64,000 bases of DNA. Origin: an uncultured Collinsella sp. (GTDB taxonomy: Bacteria > Actinomycetota > Coriobacteriia > Coriobacteriales > Coriobacteriaceae). The stretch covers positions 1 through 64,000 of the forward strand of contig CAUADW010000002.1 of NCBI GenBank assembly GCA_958427895.1, written 5' to 3'. The notes beneath the pieces are model-generated. The model searched no databases. It was not told where the DNA came from and saw nothing but the letters and a program-made list of their open reading frames with translations. Shown here in pieces: positions 1 to 9,304 of the stretch. Within the stretch, counting starts at the first letter, position 1, and the number at the start of each line of letters is the position of its first letter. Both the position numbers and the translations under genes were made by a program.

Positions 1-88
1 ATATGTTTGGCGCCCTGCACCATCGCCGGTCACTCCTCTACAACTCAAGTTGTCTGAACAAATAATAGCCGATTAGCGAGCTTCCACG

Positions 89-119
89 CCGGACAACGCA
101 GCTAGACTGCACCGTCCGG
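89..119 (-). terminator. Possible hairpin terminator after the nucleotidyltransferase
   Basis: CCGGAC (89-94) and GTCCGG (114-119) pair 14 bases beyond the stop codon of the minus-strand gene, with a smaller GCAG/CTGC stem inside. No T-run follows on the minus strand, so a Rho-independent terminator is only possible. Confidence 0.3.
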
Positions 120-132
120 GCCACGCACCCAC

Positions 133-906
133 TCAACCAATCAAGCCATATGTTGCTTTCATCGTCTCGAGCAACTGCACTATCGTTGCGCCCGCAACCC
201 CGATCTGTTTCAGATTGACGTCGCCCACCTCACAATCTTTGACAAACGCAAGCATATCGTCCTTCAGTTCTCCGCGCAGGTCGACACCTTCCGACTCGCC
301 AAGCAGCTGAGCAAGCCTCAGCGCATCGCGTTTATGCTTTTTTACCTTCCTCGAATCAACGCTCTCCCCCGCTTCCCTTCTAGCTTTTAGGTCGAGATAC
401 GCCTTCGCTTTGAACGGGACAATGTATTCCGTACCCAGGACCGAAACGCCGCCTACGGTCCGAATTCCCTGAAGGAACAAGCTGTAGTAAGCATCGTCCA
501 ATAAAATTGCCGAAAGACTGCTTATGTTTTCATCAACGTGAATTGGCGCCACATCAATCCCCTCACGACCCTTTAGAAAGTCGGGGCACTTCGCGAAGAG
601 TTCGATCATATGGGGGTAACCCGGCCTCTTTGGCTCTGTAAACCGATAAAAACATGAGCCTTTACCTTCGCCCCAGCCGCAGCGGTAGCCGCCATCACGC
701 ACCAAAGTCCATATAGCTTCTGCCGTCTGAGGCAACCGGTCATCGGCGACAATTACCACATCAAAATCGTGAGTCGCCCTAAACGGAAGTCCCGCCTCCG
801 CGAGCAAAATGTCGCATGCCGTGCCGCCGATAAGGGCATACGATCCTGCAGCTTCTTGCATATGCTGCTGAAATTCTTGGAGACCTTCTACAGCGCTTCT
901 TGCCAT
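133..906 (-). CDS. Nucleotidyltransferase-fold protein (AbiEii/MNT-like, putative toxin)
   Basis: A 257-aa protein with the minimal nucleotidyltransferase signature: GG at residues 27-28 followed by a DxD pair (D47, D49) in the context HDFDVVI. Such proteins transfer a nucleotide to a tRNA or protein target, and in AbiE-type systems they act as the toxin. The C-terminal half is helical and Lys/Arg-rich. Its ATG lies inside the end of the upstream winged-helix gene (19-nt overlap), which implies translational coupling. The pairing of regulator first and nucleotidyltransferase second matches type IV toxin-antitoxin loci. A housekeeping nucleotidyltransferase cannot be excluded. Substrate unknown. 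Confidence 0.7.
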   Translation of the reverse strand: MARSAVEGLQEFQQHMQEAAGSYALIGGTACDILLAEAGLPFRATHDFDVVIVADDRLPQTAEAIWTLVRDGGYRCGWGEGKGSCFYRFTEPKRPGYPHMIELFAKCPDFLKGREGIDVAPIHVDENISSLSAILLDDAYYSLFLQGIRTVGGVSVLGTEYIVPFKAKAYLDLKARREAGESVDSRKVKKHKRDALRLAQLLGESEGVDLRGELKDDMLAFVKDCEVGDVNLKQIGVAGATIVQLLETMKATYGLIG

Positions 907-1856
907 GGATATTCCTTTCCAAACATGCGATCGACTTCGAGCTGAATTCGCTCATCGTCGATTGCCGCCAAAGATAGCGCAAGCGAAATGTCGTCGACAC
1001 GGGAGGAGCCAGCAAACACGGGCGCATAGCGCCACACTTGGATCATCGCCGTTTCGTTATCCGGCAACTCCCCGTCTGCGACTTCGAGGTCGCTCAGTTG
1101 ACGCCATGTGCTTCTTAAGACGGCCTTTTGTTCCATGCCCGGTGCAGCGAGCATCGAACGCGCGGCGAGCGCCGTCTCCCCGGCGTCAACAAGATAGTCG
1201 ATCTTCGGCGTCTTCCTTGCAAAAAAGACCTTCGAGACAGGCGAGGAGAGCTCTGCCATGTGCTCGCTGAGCAAAAGATCAACGGCGACAGGGAGCACGA
1301 CGACACGTCGCTCGCAACGCTCGCGCCTCGCGATCCCCCTGTCAACAAGCTCGGTTATGGCCTCACTCGCGCGGCTTGCCGAAATCCCAAGCGCACGACA
1401 AAGGTCATAGGGACGATATGGCTCCTGGGCTGCTCCCCAGATTGCGGCAGCCTGCGCGTTGGGTGACATCTTGGTCGCGTGATTATGAAACCGGGCACCG
1501 CCCCTCTCCGTGCAGGCCGTGCCCATAAATGGAAGAAAAGCCTGTCTACCGGGGCAAACAAAGGGAATCCCTTGTGCGACCAATGCTTTGCGCTGACGTG
1601 CATCGGCATCAGGAAACGAAACGACAACAGGAGTTTCCGCGCGCAAGGCTAGCTGACTATAGACTCTCTTGGCCTCGGGAAGCCCGACGCCAGTAGGCAA
1701 ACTTGCAAGCAAAAACGAAAAACCGTTTGCGTCAACAGCGCGGACCTCAATCGCCCGCAGATGCAGCGGCAAGCGTGCGGATCCAGGCCAATTTTTGGTC
1801 TTGGCAGAGAGGCCTAGTGCTTCTTGTAAGTAGATTAGCGCTTCGTTCATTTCCAT
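888..1856 (-). CDS. Winged-helix regulator, AbiEi-like putative antitoxin
   Basis: A 322-aa protein. Residues about 130-180 form a MarR-like winged helix (AAIWGAAQEPYRPYDLCRAL, then ISASRASEAITELVDRG). The N-terminal 125 residues (with PVVVSFPDADARQRKALVAQ and a following FVCPGRQAFLPF) resemble the alpha/beta sensor region of regulators encoded next to nucleotidyltransferases. It is the first gene of a two-gene unit and overlaps the next by 19 nt. Two short inverted repeats around its promoter would suit autoregulation, as known for AbiEi. Start ATG at 1856; a second in-frame ATG lies 6 nt downstream. The toxin-antitoxin assignment is inferred from gene order. Confidence 0.6.
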   Translation of the reverse strand: MEMNEALIYLQEALGLSAKTKNWPGSARLPLHLRAIEVRAVDANGFSFLLASLPTGVGLPEAKRVYSQLALRAETPVVVSFPDADARQRKALVAQGIPFVCPGRQAFLPFMGTACTERGGARFHNHATKMSPNAQAAAIWGAAQEPYRPYDLCRALGISASRASEAITELVDRGIARRERCERRVVVLPVAVDLLLSEHMAELSSPVSKVFFARKTPKIDYLVDAGETALAARSMLAAPGMEQKAVLRSTWRQLSDLEVADGELPDNETAMIQVWRYAPVFAGSSRVDDISLALSLAAIDDERIQLEVDRMFGKEYPWQEAL

Positions 1857-1868
1857 CGTTTTCGTTTG

Positions 1869-1919
1869 ATTCCATTTTTAATTGGAATTATACATAATTT
1901 TCGGAATTAACGAGATTCC
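1869..1919 (-). promoter_or_regulatory. Promoter and candidate autoregulatory operators of the winged-helix/NTase pair
   Basis: On the minus strand TATAAT (1887-1892 on the plus strand as ATTATA) is a perfect -10 box about 30 nt before the ATG. It is overlapped by the dyad ATTCCA-N8-TGGAAT (1869-1888), and a second dyad GGAAT-N7-ATTCC (1903-1919) covers the -35 region. The paired dyads in the promoter suggest repression by the first gene product. The -35 hexamer is poor. Confidence 0.5.
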
Positions 1920-2231
1920 TTTCGTGCGTAGGCCAGCATTTGAGTTTTCAAAATGTTCCGAATCGGTGGGGCGATTCGGGATACAATATCAATAGAAAAC
2001 GACGCACCCCGCGTAAATGTTTGGGAGCGCGGGCGGCCTAGTTTTCTGGTTTTGTTAAATGCCCGGGATCCGACCCCCGGGCATTCTTGTTTGCGCTTGT
2101 TGCGGCGCAAATGCCTTCTACCGTCCGCACCGCGCGTGCGCCTACGGACCTTAATCCGAACCTCATACGAGTCAAGAAACGCGATGACGAACGTACCCGC
2201 ATCGGACGATGGAGGCTTGCTGCGTTATCCC
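1920..2231. other. Gene-free stretch with two hairpins, possible small RNA
   Basis: No convincing coding sequence is seen. Two clear stem-loops lie on the plus strand: CCGAATCG-N6-CGATTCGG (1958-1979), followed at once by TACAAT, and AATGCCCGGG-N8-CCCGGGCATT (2058-2085) followed by CTTGTTTG. The second looks like an intrinsic terminator of a plus-strand transcript, although no plus-strand gene precedes it, so a small RNA starting near 1985 is conceivable. Confidence 0.3.
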
Positions 2232-2267
2232 AAAAAACGGGGCAGACTCCAGTGCGGAGTCTGCCCC
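2232..2267 (-). terminator. Rho-independent terminator of the pilus operon
   Basis: A perfect 12-bp stem, GGGGCAGACTCC (2239-2250) with GGAGTCTGCCCC (2256-2267), has a 5-nt loop. On the minus strand it is followed by GTTTTTTG. It lies 100 nt downstream of the last pilin gene. Confidence 0.9.
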
Positions 2268-2367
2268 GAAAAGAGAATGGCAAAGCAAGAACGTCGATGG
2301 ACGAGAAAAGTGTCCGCAAGTCTCATGGCCAACACATCCCACCTGCCAAAGGGATGGTGAGCGAGCG

Positions 2368-4086
2368 TTACTCCTGCTCGGACTCCTCAGCCTGCTTACG
2401 GCTGCGGATGAGGTGCGCCACGCCGATGCACAGCACCGCGCCACCAGCGATCCAAGTGAAGGTCACGCCGTTGAGGCCGGTAAGCGGGAGGCCAGAGCCC
2501 TTCTTGTTCTGGATGGTGACTGGGATCTTGGTCGTGGTCACGCTTTTATCAGTCTCAGCAGTTGCCATATTGGAGCTGGACTCCACCTTAAGATTCGTCA
2601 GTGTACCAGTCGCATCATACGTAGGCCTCACCGTAATGGTAAATGGATCGATGGTGTTGTAACCTGCAGGCGTCTCGCTCTCGGTGATCTCGTATGTGCC
2701 CTCAACAAGACCGGGAATAAATACCTTGCCATCAGTATTAGTCGTAAACACTCCGGCATGGCCTGCGTCGTCGACGAGCCCACCTTCCTGCGTCAGCCAT
2801 TTTCCGCCATTGGGAATTTCGGTGTCCCCCTCCTTGGTCATTTTGACCTTAAAGCTGGCAACGAGCTTCTTGTCCGTATTATCTGAGTCGGTCTTAGTGA
2901 CATCGAGACCAAAGACGTAGTCAGTGACTTCATCCGACTCGGAAGTGCCAGTGCCGGTAGACATGGGATCGTTGGAATAGACAAGCTTGACCTCATTGGT
3001 GGCGCCGTCGGCCTTGTATTCGACTTGACTGTTGAGCTTAGCCTTGTAGGTTACGACCACGTTGGAATTAGCATCGACTTTAATCGCTGCGCCAGTTTTA
3101 TCCTTCACAGACTTAAGGTCTCTAAAAGTAATGGTGAGATTTTCCTTCTCATTGGCGTTGTCTTGCCCTAAAGCCACCTCATATCCATTATTAGCATCTT
3201 GCACGACCTCGGTCTGCTTGCCCTTGTTGTCAATATAAACGCGGAGATCCTTCACTGCGCCATTGGAGTCCTTCACAACCTCAAGACCCTTGCTCAACGT
3301 GTCCTGAAATACATACTCATACTTATTGAACGTAGCGATGTTACTGGCAACGTGGCCAGTCAGTTTATATTCGACCTCCTCGCCAATATACGAGTCGCTT
3401 ACCTTTCTCCAGTTCGCGCCCTCGAGCACCTGCTTCTCGACGGTTGGAATGCTGGTCTTCTCGTTAACGGTCACGCCTTTACCACCAACAACAGCAAAGA
3501 TCGGCGAAGTGCCAGTATTCTTCTCTGGCTTCTCTTCGGTGCCCAAGGTACTTCCATCAGTCACAAAAAGATAGTAGCCTTGCAGAGCATTGCCTTTGTT
3601 GTCCTTGGGCTCAAAAACAGTGTCAGAGGCAAAGGATGTCTCCGTTTGATTTACGCTTCCTTCAACTGCCTTTGCCAATCCGTTAAACAAATTGTTGTTC
3701 TCGATAGCGGTCGTCTTGCCAGTACCCTCCGAATGGTCGGTCAGATATTTGGCGGCGGCCTGCGCTGTAGAGTTTTCGTCAATACCAGAGTTGGGCACGG
3801 TTTTAAGATATCCAAGGACGGCGCTCCTCGCTTCACCGCTCGCCCAATCAATGTTCGAGACGACCTTGTTGTCGTCTTCATCCACGACATTTGCCTTGAA
3901 AATCTGGTATGCCTTGTACTTCACATCGCCATTCGCATTGTTCTTATTGATGGTGATGCTGTTATTCGGAGCCGCCGCACCCTCAGCAAACGCCATGGTG
4001 ACCGGGGCCATGACTCCGCCGAAGCTCAGCGCTGCTGTGAGGCCGGCGGTTACTGCCAGGCGTGCGATATTCTTGCTCATGCTCAT
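2368..4086 (-). CDS. LPXTG-anchored pilin, SpaA-like with Cna-B domain (probable major pilin)
   Basis: A 572-aa secreted precursor: signal peptide (residues 1-35, ending MAFAEG), an N-terminal pilin domain starting YKAYQIFKANVVD, a middle isopeptide-type D2 domain, a C-terminal Cna-B domain with the E-box YEITESETPAGY, and a sortase signal LPLTG at about 533 followed by a hydrophobic segment and a charged tail. Such proteins are joined into fibres by a class C sortase and stabilised by Lys-Asn isopeptide bonds. The start ATG at 4086 was preferred because GAGG stands 8 nt upstream. It is the last gene of the operon, 108 nt after the minor pilin, with a weak GCCCC/GGGGC hairpin (4170-4188) between. 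No sortase gene is nearby. Confidence 0.88.
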   Translation of the reverse strand: MSMSKNIARLAVTAGLTAALSFGGVMAPVTMAFAEGAAAPNNSITINKNNANGDVKYKAYQIFKANVVDEDDNKVVSNIDWASGEARSAVLGYLKTVPNSGIDENSTAQAAAKYLTDHSEGTGKTTAIENNNLFNGLAKAVEGSVNQTETSFASDTVFEPKDNKGNALQGYYLFVTDGSTLGTEEKPEKNTGTSPIFAVVGGKGVTVNEKTSIPTVEKQVLEGANWRKVSDSYIGEEVEYKLTGHVASNIATFNKYEYVFQDTLSKGLEVVKDSNGAVKDLRVYIDNKGKQTEVVQDANNGYEVALGQDNANEKENLTITFRDLKSVKDKTGAAIKVDANSNVVVTYKAKLNSQVEYKADGATNEVKLVYSNDPMSTGTGTSESDEVTDYVFGLDVTKTDSDNTDKKLVASFKVKMTKEGDTEIPNGGKWLTQEGGLVDDAGHAGVFTTNTDGKVFIPGLVEGTYEITESETPAGYNTIDPFTITVRPTYDATGTLTNLKVESSSNMATAETDKSVTTTKIPVTIQNKKGSGLPLTGLNGVTFTWIAGGAVLCIGVAHLIRSRKQAEESEQE

Positions 4087-4194
4087 CTTCTTTTCCTCTG
4101 CTTTCTGCTCGAATTCCATTTGATCTAAATCTGTCTGTCTGTGTCTTAGCATCTACTTCGCTACGTCTCGCCCCGCTCTCTGTGGGGCTGCCAG

Positions 4195-5865
4195 CTACTC
4201 TTTATGGCTGCCACCTCCCCGCTTGACCAGGAGCGCGACCACGATGAGCGCAGCTCCGGCGACCGCTGCGGCGGCCGCGGCGTACATTGCCATATCGCCA
4301 GTCGAGGGCATAAAGCCTCCGGTGGTAATGCTAGGGGGTGTGCCGGTGGGCGTGTTGATGAGCGACGCCTCCAGGCTGCCCGTCGACCCGTCCGCGCTGT
4401 CGGCGCGCAGGGGCGACTCGGCCGTGATGGTGAGCTTGGGCTTGGCGGCGGCCACCTGGTCGACGTCCAGGCCCTCGGCCTTGACCGTCACGGAGCGCGT
4501 ACCCTCAAAGGCGGTGTAGCCCTTGGGCGCCTTGAGCTCGCGGACCTCCAGCTTGCCCGAGTCCACGCCTGAGACGGTCACGCGGCCGTCCTTGCCCGTG
4601 GTGACGGTGGCCTTGCCCTCTGCATCCCACGTGCTGTCGGCCGCCAGCGTGTGACCGCGGTCGTCGGTGATGCTCAGGACCGCCCCGGCAAGCGGCTTGT
4701 CACCGTCGCTGCCGCGCTTGGTGAGCGCGAGATCCCAGGTGTAGGCGCACGCATCGTCGCTCGGCGTGCGGGTGAAGCCGGCGTCGCCGGACTGGTCGGC
4801 AAAGGGAGAGCGCGGGTAGCGCAGGTAGACCTCGTTGGGGTTGCCCTTCGCGATGCCGTGGCTGCATGCGCTGTTGAGCGGTGCGTTGTACACGGCGACC
4901 ACGCGGGCGCCCGCGGCGAAGGCGTCGGCCCCGCCGAGCGCGGCAATCAGGTCGCCGGTGCGCACGGTGAAGGTCTTACCGTCGGCCGCTACCTTGGTGA
5001 CGCACTGGGCCGTGATATCGGTCCAGCCCTTCGCGGGGTCGGTGCCGGCGCGACCGTCCTTGCCGGCCGAGACGGCGTCAAAGCCGCCGTCCGCGCCCGC
5101 CGCCGCGTACACGCGCATGCTCGCGGCCACCTTGGAGGGCTCGAGCCCCGCGCTCATGGTGTCGACGAACTGCACCGTATAGGTGTCGTAGGCCGTGAGG
5201 CCCGCCGGGACCGTGGCCGAGAGGCGCCAGTACAGGTCGTCGGCGACCGTGGCGTCGGCGGCCTTCTGCCAGGCGGCGGTGCTGTCCTCCAGCACGTGCT
5301 TTTGGACCTTGGGCGTCGCCGCCTTGGGCTTGACGGTGACGGCGCTGCCGCCCACCAGCGCCATAATCGGCGCGGTGCCGGCCTCGCCCTGGGCGATGGC
5401 GTCGTCGTCGGCGACGATGAGCCAGTAGCCACAGGGCAGCTCGGCCGTCGTGCCCGCGTTAAGGGCCACGGACACGGCGCCAGAGCTCTGGAGGGAACGA
5501 GCGAGCTGTGCGCTCAGCGCGCTCGTAAGGTGGGAATCGGTGTTGAGCCACTCGGCAGCTTCCTGCGCGGTGGCCTGGGAATTGGGCATGCCGGCGCTGT
5601 GCAGCACAGGCAGCGCGGCGTTGCGCACGGCGTCGCTTGCCCAGGCGAGGTCGGTGGCGATCTTGGCGTCGCTGTCGCCGTCGACGACGTTGGCGCTAAA
5701 GATCTGGTAGGCGTCGTAGCTGCTCGCCACGGTGCCGCTCACCGTGATGGAACCGGTCGAGGTCGGCGCGGCCTGCGCGGAAGCGGGGAACACAACCGCG
5801 CAGGTGCCGATCAGGAGGGCAAGCAGCGCAAACAAGATCGGGAAGGAGCAAACTTTCTTATTCAC
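4195..5865 (-). CDS. MPSTG-anchored pilin subunit (probable minor or basal pilin)
   Basis: A 556-aa precursor starting at a GTG (5865) preceded by GGGAGG with a 7-nt gap. Longer readings upstream lack a ribosome binding site and lie in the preceding gene. It has a signal peptide (FALLALLIGTCAVVFPASAQ), the same N-terminal pilin block as the next gene (SYDAYQIFSANVVDGD), a Cna-B-like C-terminal domain with LEVRELKAPKGY, and a sortase signal MPSTG at about 519, a Met-for-Leu variant, before a membrane helix and KRGGGSHKE. The GTG overlaps the stop of the adhesin gene by 8 nt, so translation is coupled. It is much more GC-rich than its two neighbours. Confidence 0.85.
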   Translation of the reverse strand: MNKKVCSFPILFALLALLIGTCAVVFPASAQAAPTSTGSITVSGTVASSYDAYQIFSANVVDGDSDAKIATDLAWASDAVRNAALPVLHSAGMPNSQATAQEAAEWLNTDSHLTSALSAQLARSLQSSGAVSVALNAGTTAELPCGYWLIVADDDAIAQGEAGTAPIMALVGGSAVTVKPKAATPKVQKHVLEDSTAAWQKAADATVADDLYWRLSATVPAGLTAYDTYTVQFVDTMSAGLEPSKVAASMRVYAAAGADGGFDAVSAGKDGRAGTDPAKGWTDITAQCVTKVAADGKTFTVRTGDLIAALGGADAFAAGARVVAVYNAPLNSACSHGIAKGNPNEVYLRYPRSPFADQSGDAGFTRTPSDDACAYTWDLALTKRGSDGDKPLAGAVLSITDDRGHTLAADSTWDAEGKATVTTGKDGRVTVSGVDSGKLEVRELKAPKGYTAFEGTRSVTVKAEGLDVDQVAAAKPKLTITAESPLRADSADGSTGSLEASLINTPTGTPPSITTGGFMPSTGDMAMYAAAAAAVAGAALIVVALLVKRGGGSHKE

Positions 5866-8800
5866 GACGCTTACCTCCCTTCGCATTCGCCTTGCGACGA
5901 ATGTGCATCCAGGCCGCAGCAGCGCAAAGCACCGCCGCGCCGGCAAGGTATGTCAGAGTGACGCCCGACATACCAGAAAGGGGCAAAGAGGTTGAGTAGG
6001 TGTTGGTGAAGGTGGGGATGGAGGTGTCGGTGAGGTCGTGGTCCGTGTCGTTGGTCACTTCGTTGCCGTCGCGATCCCGAATCTGCTTGTAGGTCGCAGT
6101 GACGTTGATCTTGTGGTCAGTGTTATCAACTGCATTGACCGTAATCTGATAGACCGACTTGTCGTACTTATAGTGCGCAAACGGCGTGTTCGGCTGCTGT
6201 TCGCGGACGTAATAAGTAAAGGTCTTGCTTGCACCGCGGCCAGTGGAGTCAGCCGGAAGTTTGTTGAGTTGATCGAGTTTGTACTCGATCTTGTCGAAGC
6301 TCAGGGTCTGGGACTTGCCGCCGTCGGCAGTGGTGATAATCTCGCCGTCGGGGTCGGTCATAACCGTCTTGGGACTATCGAAGTTCTCGTTATCCGCAAA
6401 CTCGAGCGTGAACTCCTTCATCTCGCCACCCTTAACGACCTTGGTCGCCTTAGGGATCCAAACGCCAGTCGAGTCGTACGCGGTACATACGTTAGTGAAA
6501 GTCGCCGAACCGTCCTCACAGATAATTTGATAATAGCCGTCGACATTCTTCGCGACACTCCACGTTTTTTTGTTAATCCACTTCCCAGACTTATCGAGTT
6601 CGTACTTGGTCCCGTTGACGTCTGTAATCGTGTAGTTATGGATGAGAAGTTCCTTCTCTTCGTTCGGATTATTTTTACTCGGAACAGTCATGAGCTTGGT
6701 CGGCTTATCCTGGGTCCGCACCACAATCTCATACACACTGGAGTCGCACGTGATGTCAGGATCATCGCCGGCATCTTCGACCAAGTAGTATGTGATTTCG
6801 TTACCCGTGCCACCCGTTGCGAACTGTTCACCAAGGTCAAACGTGATATTGCCGCTTGCATCATTTTTTGCAGTTCCAACCTCGGTGCAAACGTTACGAT
6901 TGAATGTCGCGCTAGCCAAAGGGTCGGTTGAGTCCTTGCGGTAGACCCTAAAGGTAAACTGATTCTCTTCGAGCCCCTCGTTCACATTTGTCTGCGAATT
7001 ACGTAGTACCTTGGTCGCCTTGAGCTTGAGGCTCGGATAGACATACGTGTCCTCAGGCACGCCCATGTACAGGTCGCCGTTCGACATGATGCCGCCGCCA
7101 TGGTCCCAGGAATAGTTGCCGGTGATGAACGTTGTCGCAACTTTTTGCGCATTGATCGCGGCTTCGTCTTGAGCTGTAACACCCGAGCTCAGGCCGATGC
7201 TTTTATATACCTGCACGCCACCGTTAGCGGGGATAGTAATGGCTTGCGTAAGCTCTTTACTTCCCTTGTATTTGGCGTCACCGCCGCCAAGCATTTTGCC
7301 AATCACCGCCGCGATCGGGGTCTTATGATCCTCCGCCGCAAGGAAGAAGTCCGCGTGGCCGTTTTCGCGAAACTCTTTGGCATTGTAGGCGTCAGCATCC
7401 TGGTTCTTTTTGTGTTCAAGGCCTTCGTAGCCACCAGCGGATAGGTGAGGGGTGCCTTCGTTACCGCTATTCTCTTCAGAATTATAATCAGCTTTTGCGT
7501 CCTGCTGATCTTTGGCAGACGAATTGCCAAAGATTGCCGTGCCCTCAGTGTTCGTTACCAGCGTCTTGCCCGTAGGGCAGACTGCAACGCCGCCGCCGTA
7601 GCCGCCAGCTTTATTGGCGCTAATGTACGAGTTATATATGAATAGCCTACCAGCAGTATATTCCTCGCCTTGGTTTGAGTTTCCCTGAACAAAGATGCCA
7701 CCGCCACCCCAGTCAAAGCGAGACATGCAGCGGTTATTAGTGATGTAGACTGGGCTATCGTTTGACGATCCATTTATCATCGCGTCAACCATCTGGCCCA
7801 CTCGGATGCCGGCACCTTCAGATCGGTAGCTCACGTTAGAGGCAATAATTCCTCCCGTGATATTCAGGCACGCCATTCCTGAACGAGAAGGCTCCTTATT
7901 TCGATCCACATCGGTAACGTAAACGCCGCCGCCAGCTTCTTGGGAGTAGTTGCCAGTAATCTGGCCACCGGAAATGGTGACATGGGTGCCGTTCTTGGCA
8001 GCAAGCCCAGCACCGCCATGGTCACCGTATCCATCCTGGTTGCAGAAGTTGGCATATTTATTGTTGGTGATGAAACCACCAGAAACAGCAATACTACCGC
8101 CCACGACCATGACGCCACCGCCGAATCCGGAAGTGTTCTCTAGCGTTCTATTGCCGGAGATTGTGCCGCCGGTCACCTTAACCGTGGAGCCTTCAGCATA
8201 CACACCGCCGCCACTCGGAGCACTATTGCCAGCAATTACGCCATTGGAGATGCTAAGGCTTGAGTTATAGCGCACTTCGATTCCACCGCCCGCGCCCGAG
8301 CCAGAAGCGCCGCATATATAGCCGCCACGCATGTTGACGAAAGAGCCGTTTTCGGCATAAACCAAACTGCTGACACTGCTCTGTTGCTGTTGCGTAATCA
8401 CGCCACTCTCGAGGTTGAACGTACCGCCCTTGCCGTTAGTTGCGTAGAGATTAATGAGCTTCAGGTTGGCATTGCCGCCGCAAGCCACAATGGCACCCTT
8501 GATACCAGCCTCATACGCTTTAAGAGTTTCGTTTGTACCGGTTCCGCTTGCGACCGATTCGGTTACGTAATAGGTAAGCTTGGTCGGGATGTTAGAATCG
8601 CCGTATTCCATTGAAGCGAGATTGCTCCATTTGTTTTCTTGATTAGCCGAGATCTCTGTCGCGGCAGCTTGCTGGCTGTCCTTGACGGTCAGCGTCGCGC
8701 CGCCGGTGATATTGAACAGAGGCTTATTTGAACTCGTATGCTTAATCTTATGGCCGTTTAGATCCAGCGTGATTTTGCTGCCGTCCTTGCTAAGCGTGAT

Positions 8801-9304
8801 TATCTCGCCGGTCTCGACATCATTCATAAGCTTGAAGCTAGCAACACCGCTTGCATTCGCCAACTTGGTTTTTAATTCGTCAACGTTTTCTATCTCGTCG
8901 GGCGCCGCTTCGGTTTGCTCGCCTTCCGTGGCCGCCATCACAGCGTTGCCATCTGCCGGCTCGTTATCTTCGACCTGCAGCTTACCCTCAGGTTGATCCC
9001 CAGACTGACCCTGCTCAACACCATTTGAGGGGTCGGCTTCGCCACCCTCTGCGTCGTCACTATTCTGGTTTTCGGTATCCCCGTTGTTGGTGTTGTCTAC
9101 ATCAGTAGACTCAGTTGAGGAATCAGCCGCCGTCACAGTTTCCTCGGCTGCACCCGCCTGGGCATCGTTGGCGATGGCCTGCGAGATCGGAGGCATGACG
9201 AGCGACAGTACTAGGCTCAAAACGGATGCTCCGCACAAAACGCCTGCCAGTACACGGCGCGTCGCTTTTTTACTCTGCTTAGTTTTTTCTGAATTCGCTT
9301 TCAT
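5858..9304 (-). CDS. Large sortase-anchored adhesin with beta-helix and FctA-type repeats (putative pilus tip)
   Basis: A 1148-aa surface protein and first gene of the pilus operon. Order: signal peptide (1-45), an acidic Ser/Thr/Asp/Glu-rich linker (about 45-145), a right-handed parallel beta-helix with repeats of the type GGGVYAEGSTVKVTGGTISG (about 190-690), two streptococcal-type pilin isopeptide domains marked by YYLVEDAG and YYVREQQP each followed by a YEIVV/YQITV strand, then LPLSG at 1107, a membrane helix and a basic tail. Beta-helix regions often bind glycans or host matrix. GGGGAGGAG precedes the ATG by 6 nt. Role as tip adhesin is inferred from size and gene order. Confidence 0.85.
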   Translation of the reverse strand: MKANSEKTKQSKKATRRVLAGVLCGASVLSLVLSLVMPPISQAIANDAQAGAAEETVTAADSSTESTDVDNTNNGDTENQNSDDAEGGEADPSNGVEQGQSGDQPEGKLQVEDNEPADGNAVMAATEGEQTEAAPDEIENVDELKTKLANASGVASFKLMNDVETGEIITLSKDGSKITLDLNGHKIKHTSSNKPLFNITGGATLTVKDSQQAAATEISANQENKWSNLASMEYGDSNIPTKLTYYVTESVASGTGTNETLKAYEAGIKGAIVACGGNANLKLINLYATNGKGGTFNLESGVITQQQQSSVSSLVYAENGSFVNMRGGYICGASGSGAGGGIEVRYNSSLSISNGVIAGNSAPSGGGVYAEGSTVKVTGGTISGNRTLENTSGFGGGVMVVGGSIAVSGGFITNNKYANFCNQDGYGDHGGAGLAAKNGTHVTISGGQITGNYSQEAGGGVYVTDVDRNKEPSRSGMACLNITGGIIASNVSYRSEGAGIRVGQMVDAMINGSSNDSPVYITNNRCMSRFDWGGGGIFVQGNSNQGEEYTAGRLFIYNSYISANKAGGYGGGVAVCPTGKTLVTNTEGTAIFGNSSAKDQQDAKADYNSEENSGNEGTPHLSAGGYEGLEHKKNQDADAYNAKEFRENGHADFFLAAEDHKTPIAAVIGKMLGGGDAKYKGSKELTQAITIPANGGVQVYKSIGLSSGVTAQDEAAINAQKVATTFITGNYSWDHGGGIMSNGDLYMGVPEDTYVYPSLKLKATKVLRNSQTNVNEGLEENQFTFRVYRKDSTDPLASATFNRNVCTEVGTAKNDASGNITFDLGEQFATGGTGNEITYYLVEDAGDDPDITCDSSVYEIVVRTQDKPTKLMTVPSKNNPNEEKELLIHNYTITDVNGTKYELDKSGKWINKKTWSVAKNVDGYYQIICEDGSATFTNVCTAYDSTGVWIPKATKVVKGGEMKEFTLEFADNENFDSPKTVMTDPDGEIITTADGGKSQTLSFDKIEYKLDQLNKLPADSTGRGASKTFTYYVREQQPNTPFAHYKYDKSVYQITVNAVDNTDHKINVTATYKQIRDRDGNEVTNDTDHDLTDTSIPTFTNTYSTSLPLSGMSGVTLTYLAGAAVLCAAAAWMHIRRKANAKGGKRRE

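Noticed and set aside
4651..5961. 436-codon plus-strand frame opposite the minor pilin
   Set aside because: Antisense shadow; the pilin on the minus strand has signal peptide, E-box and sorting signal.
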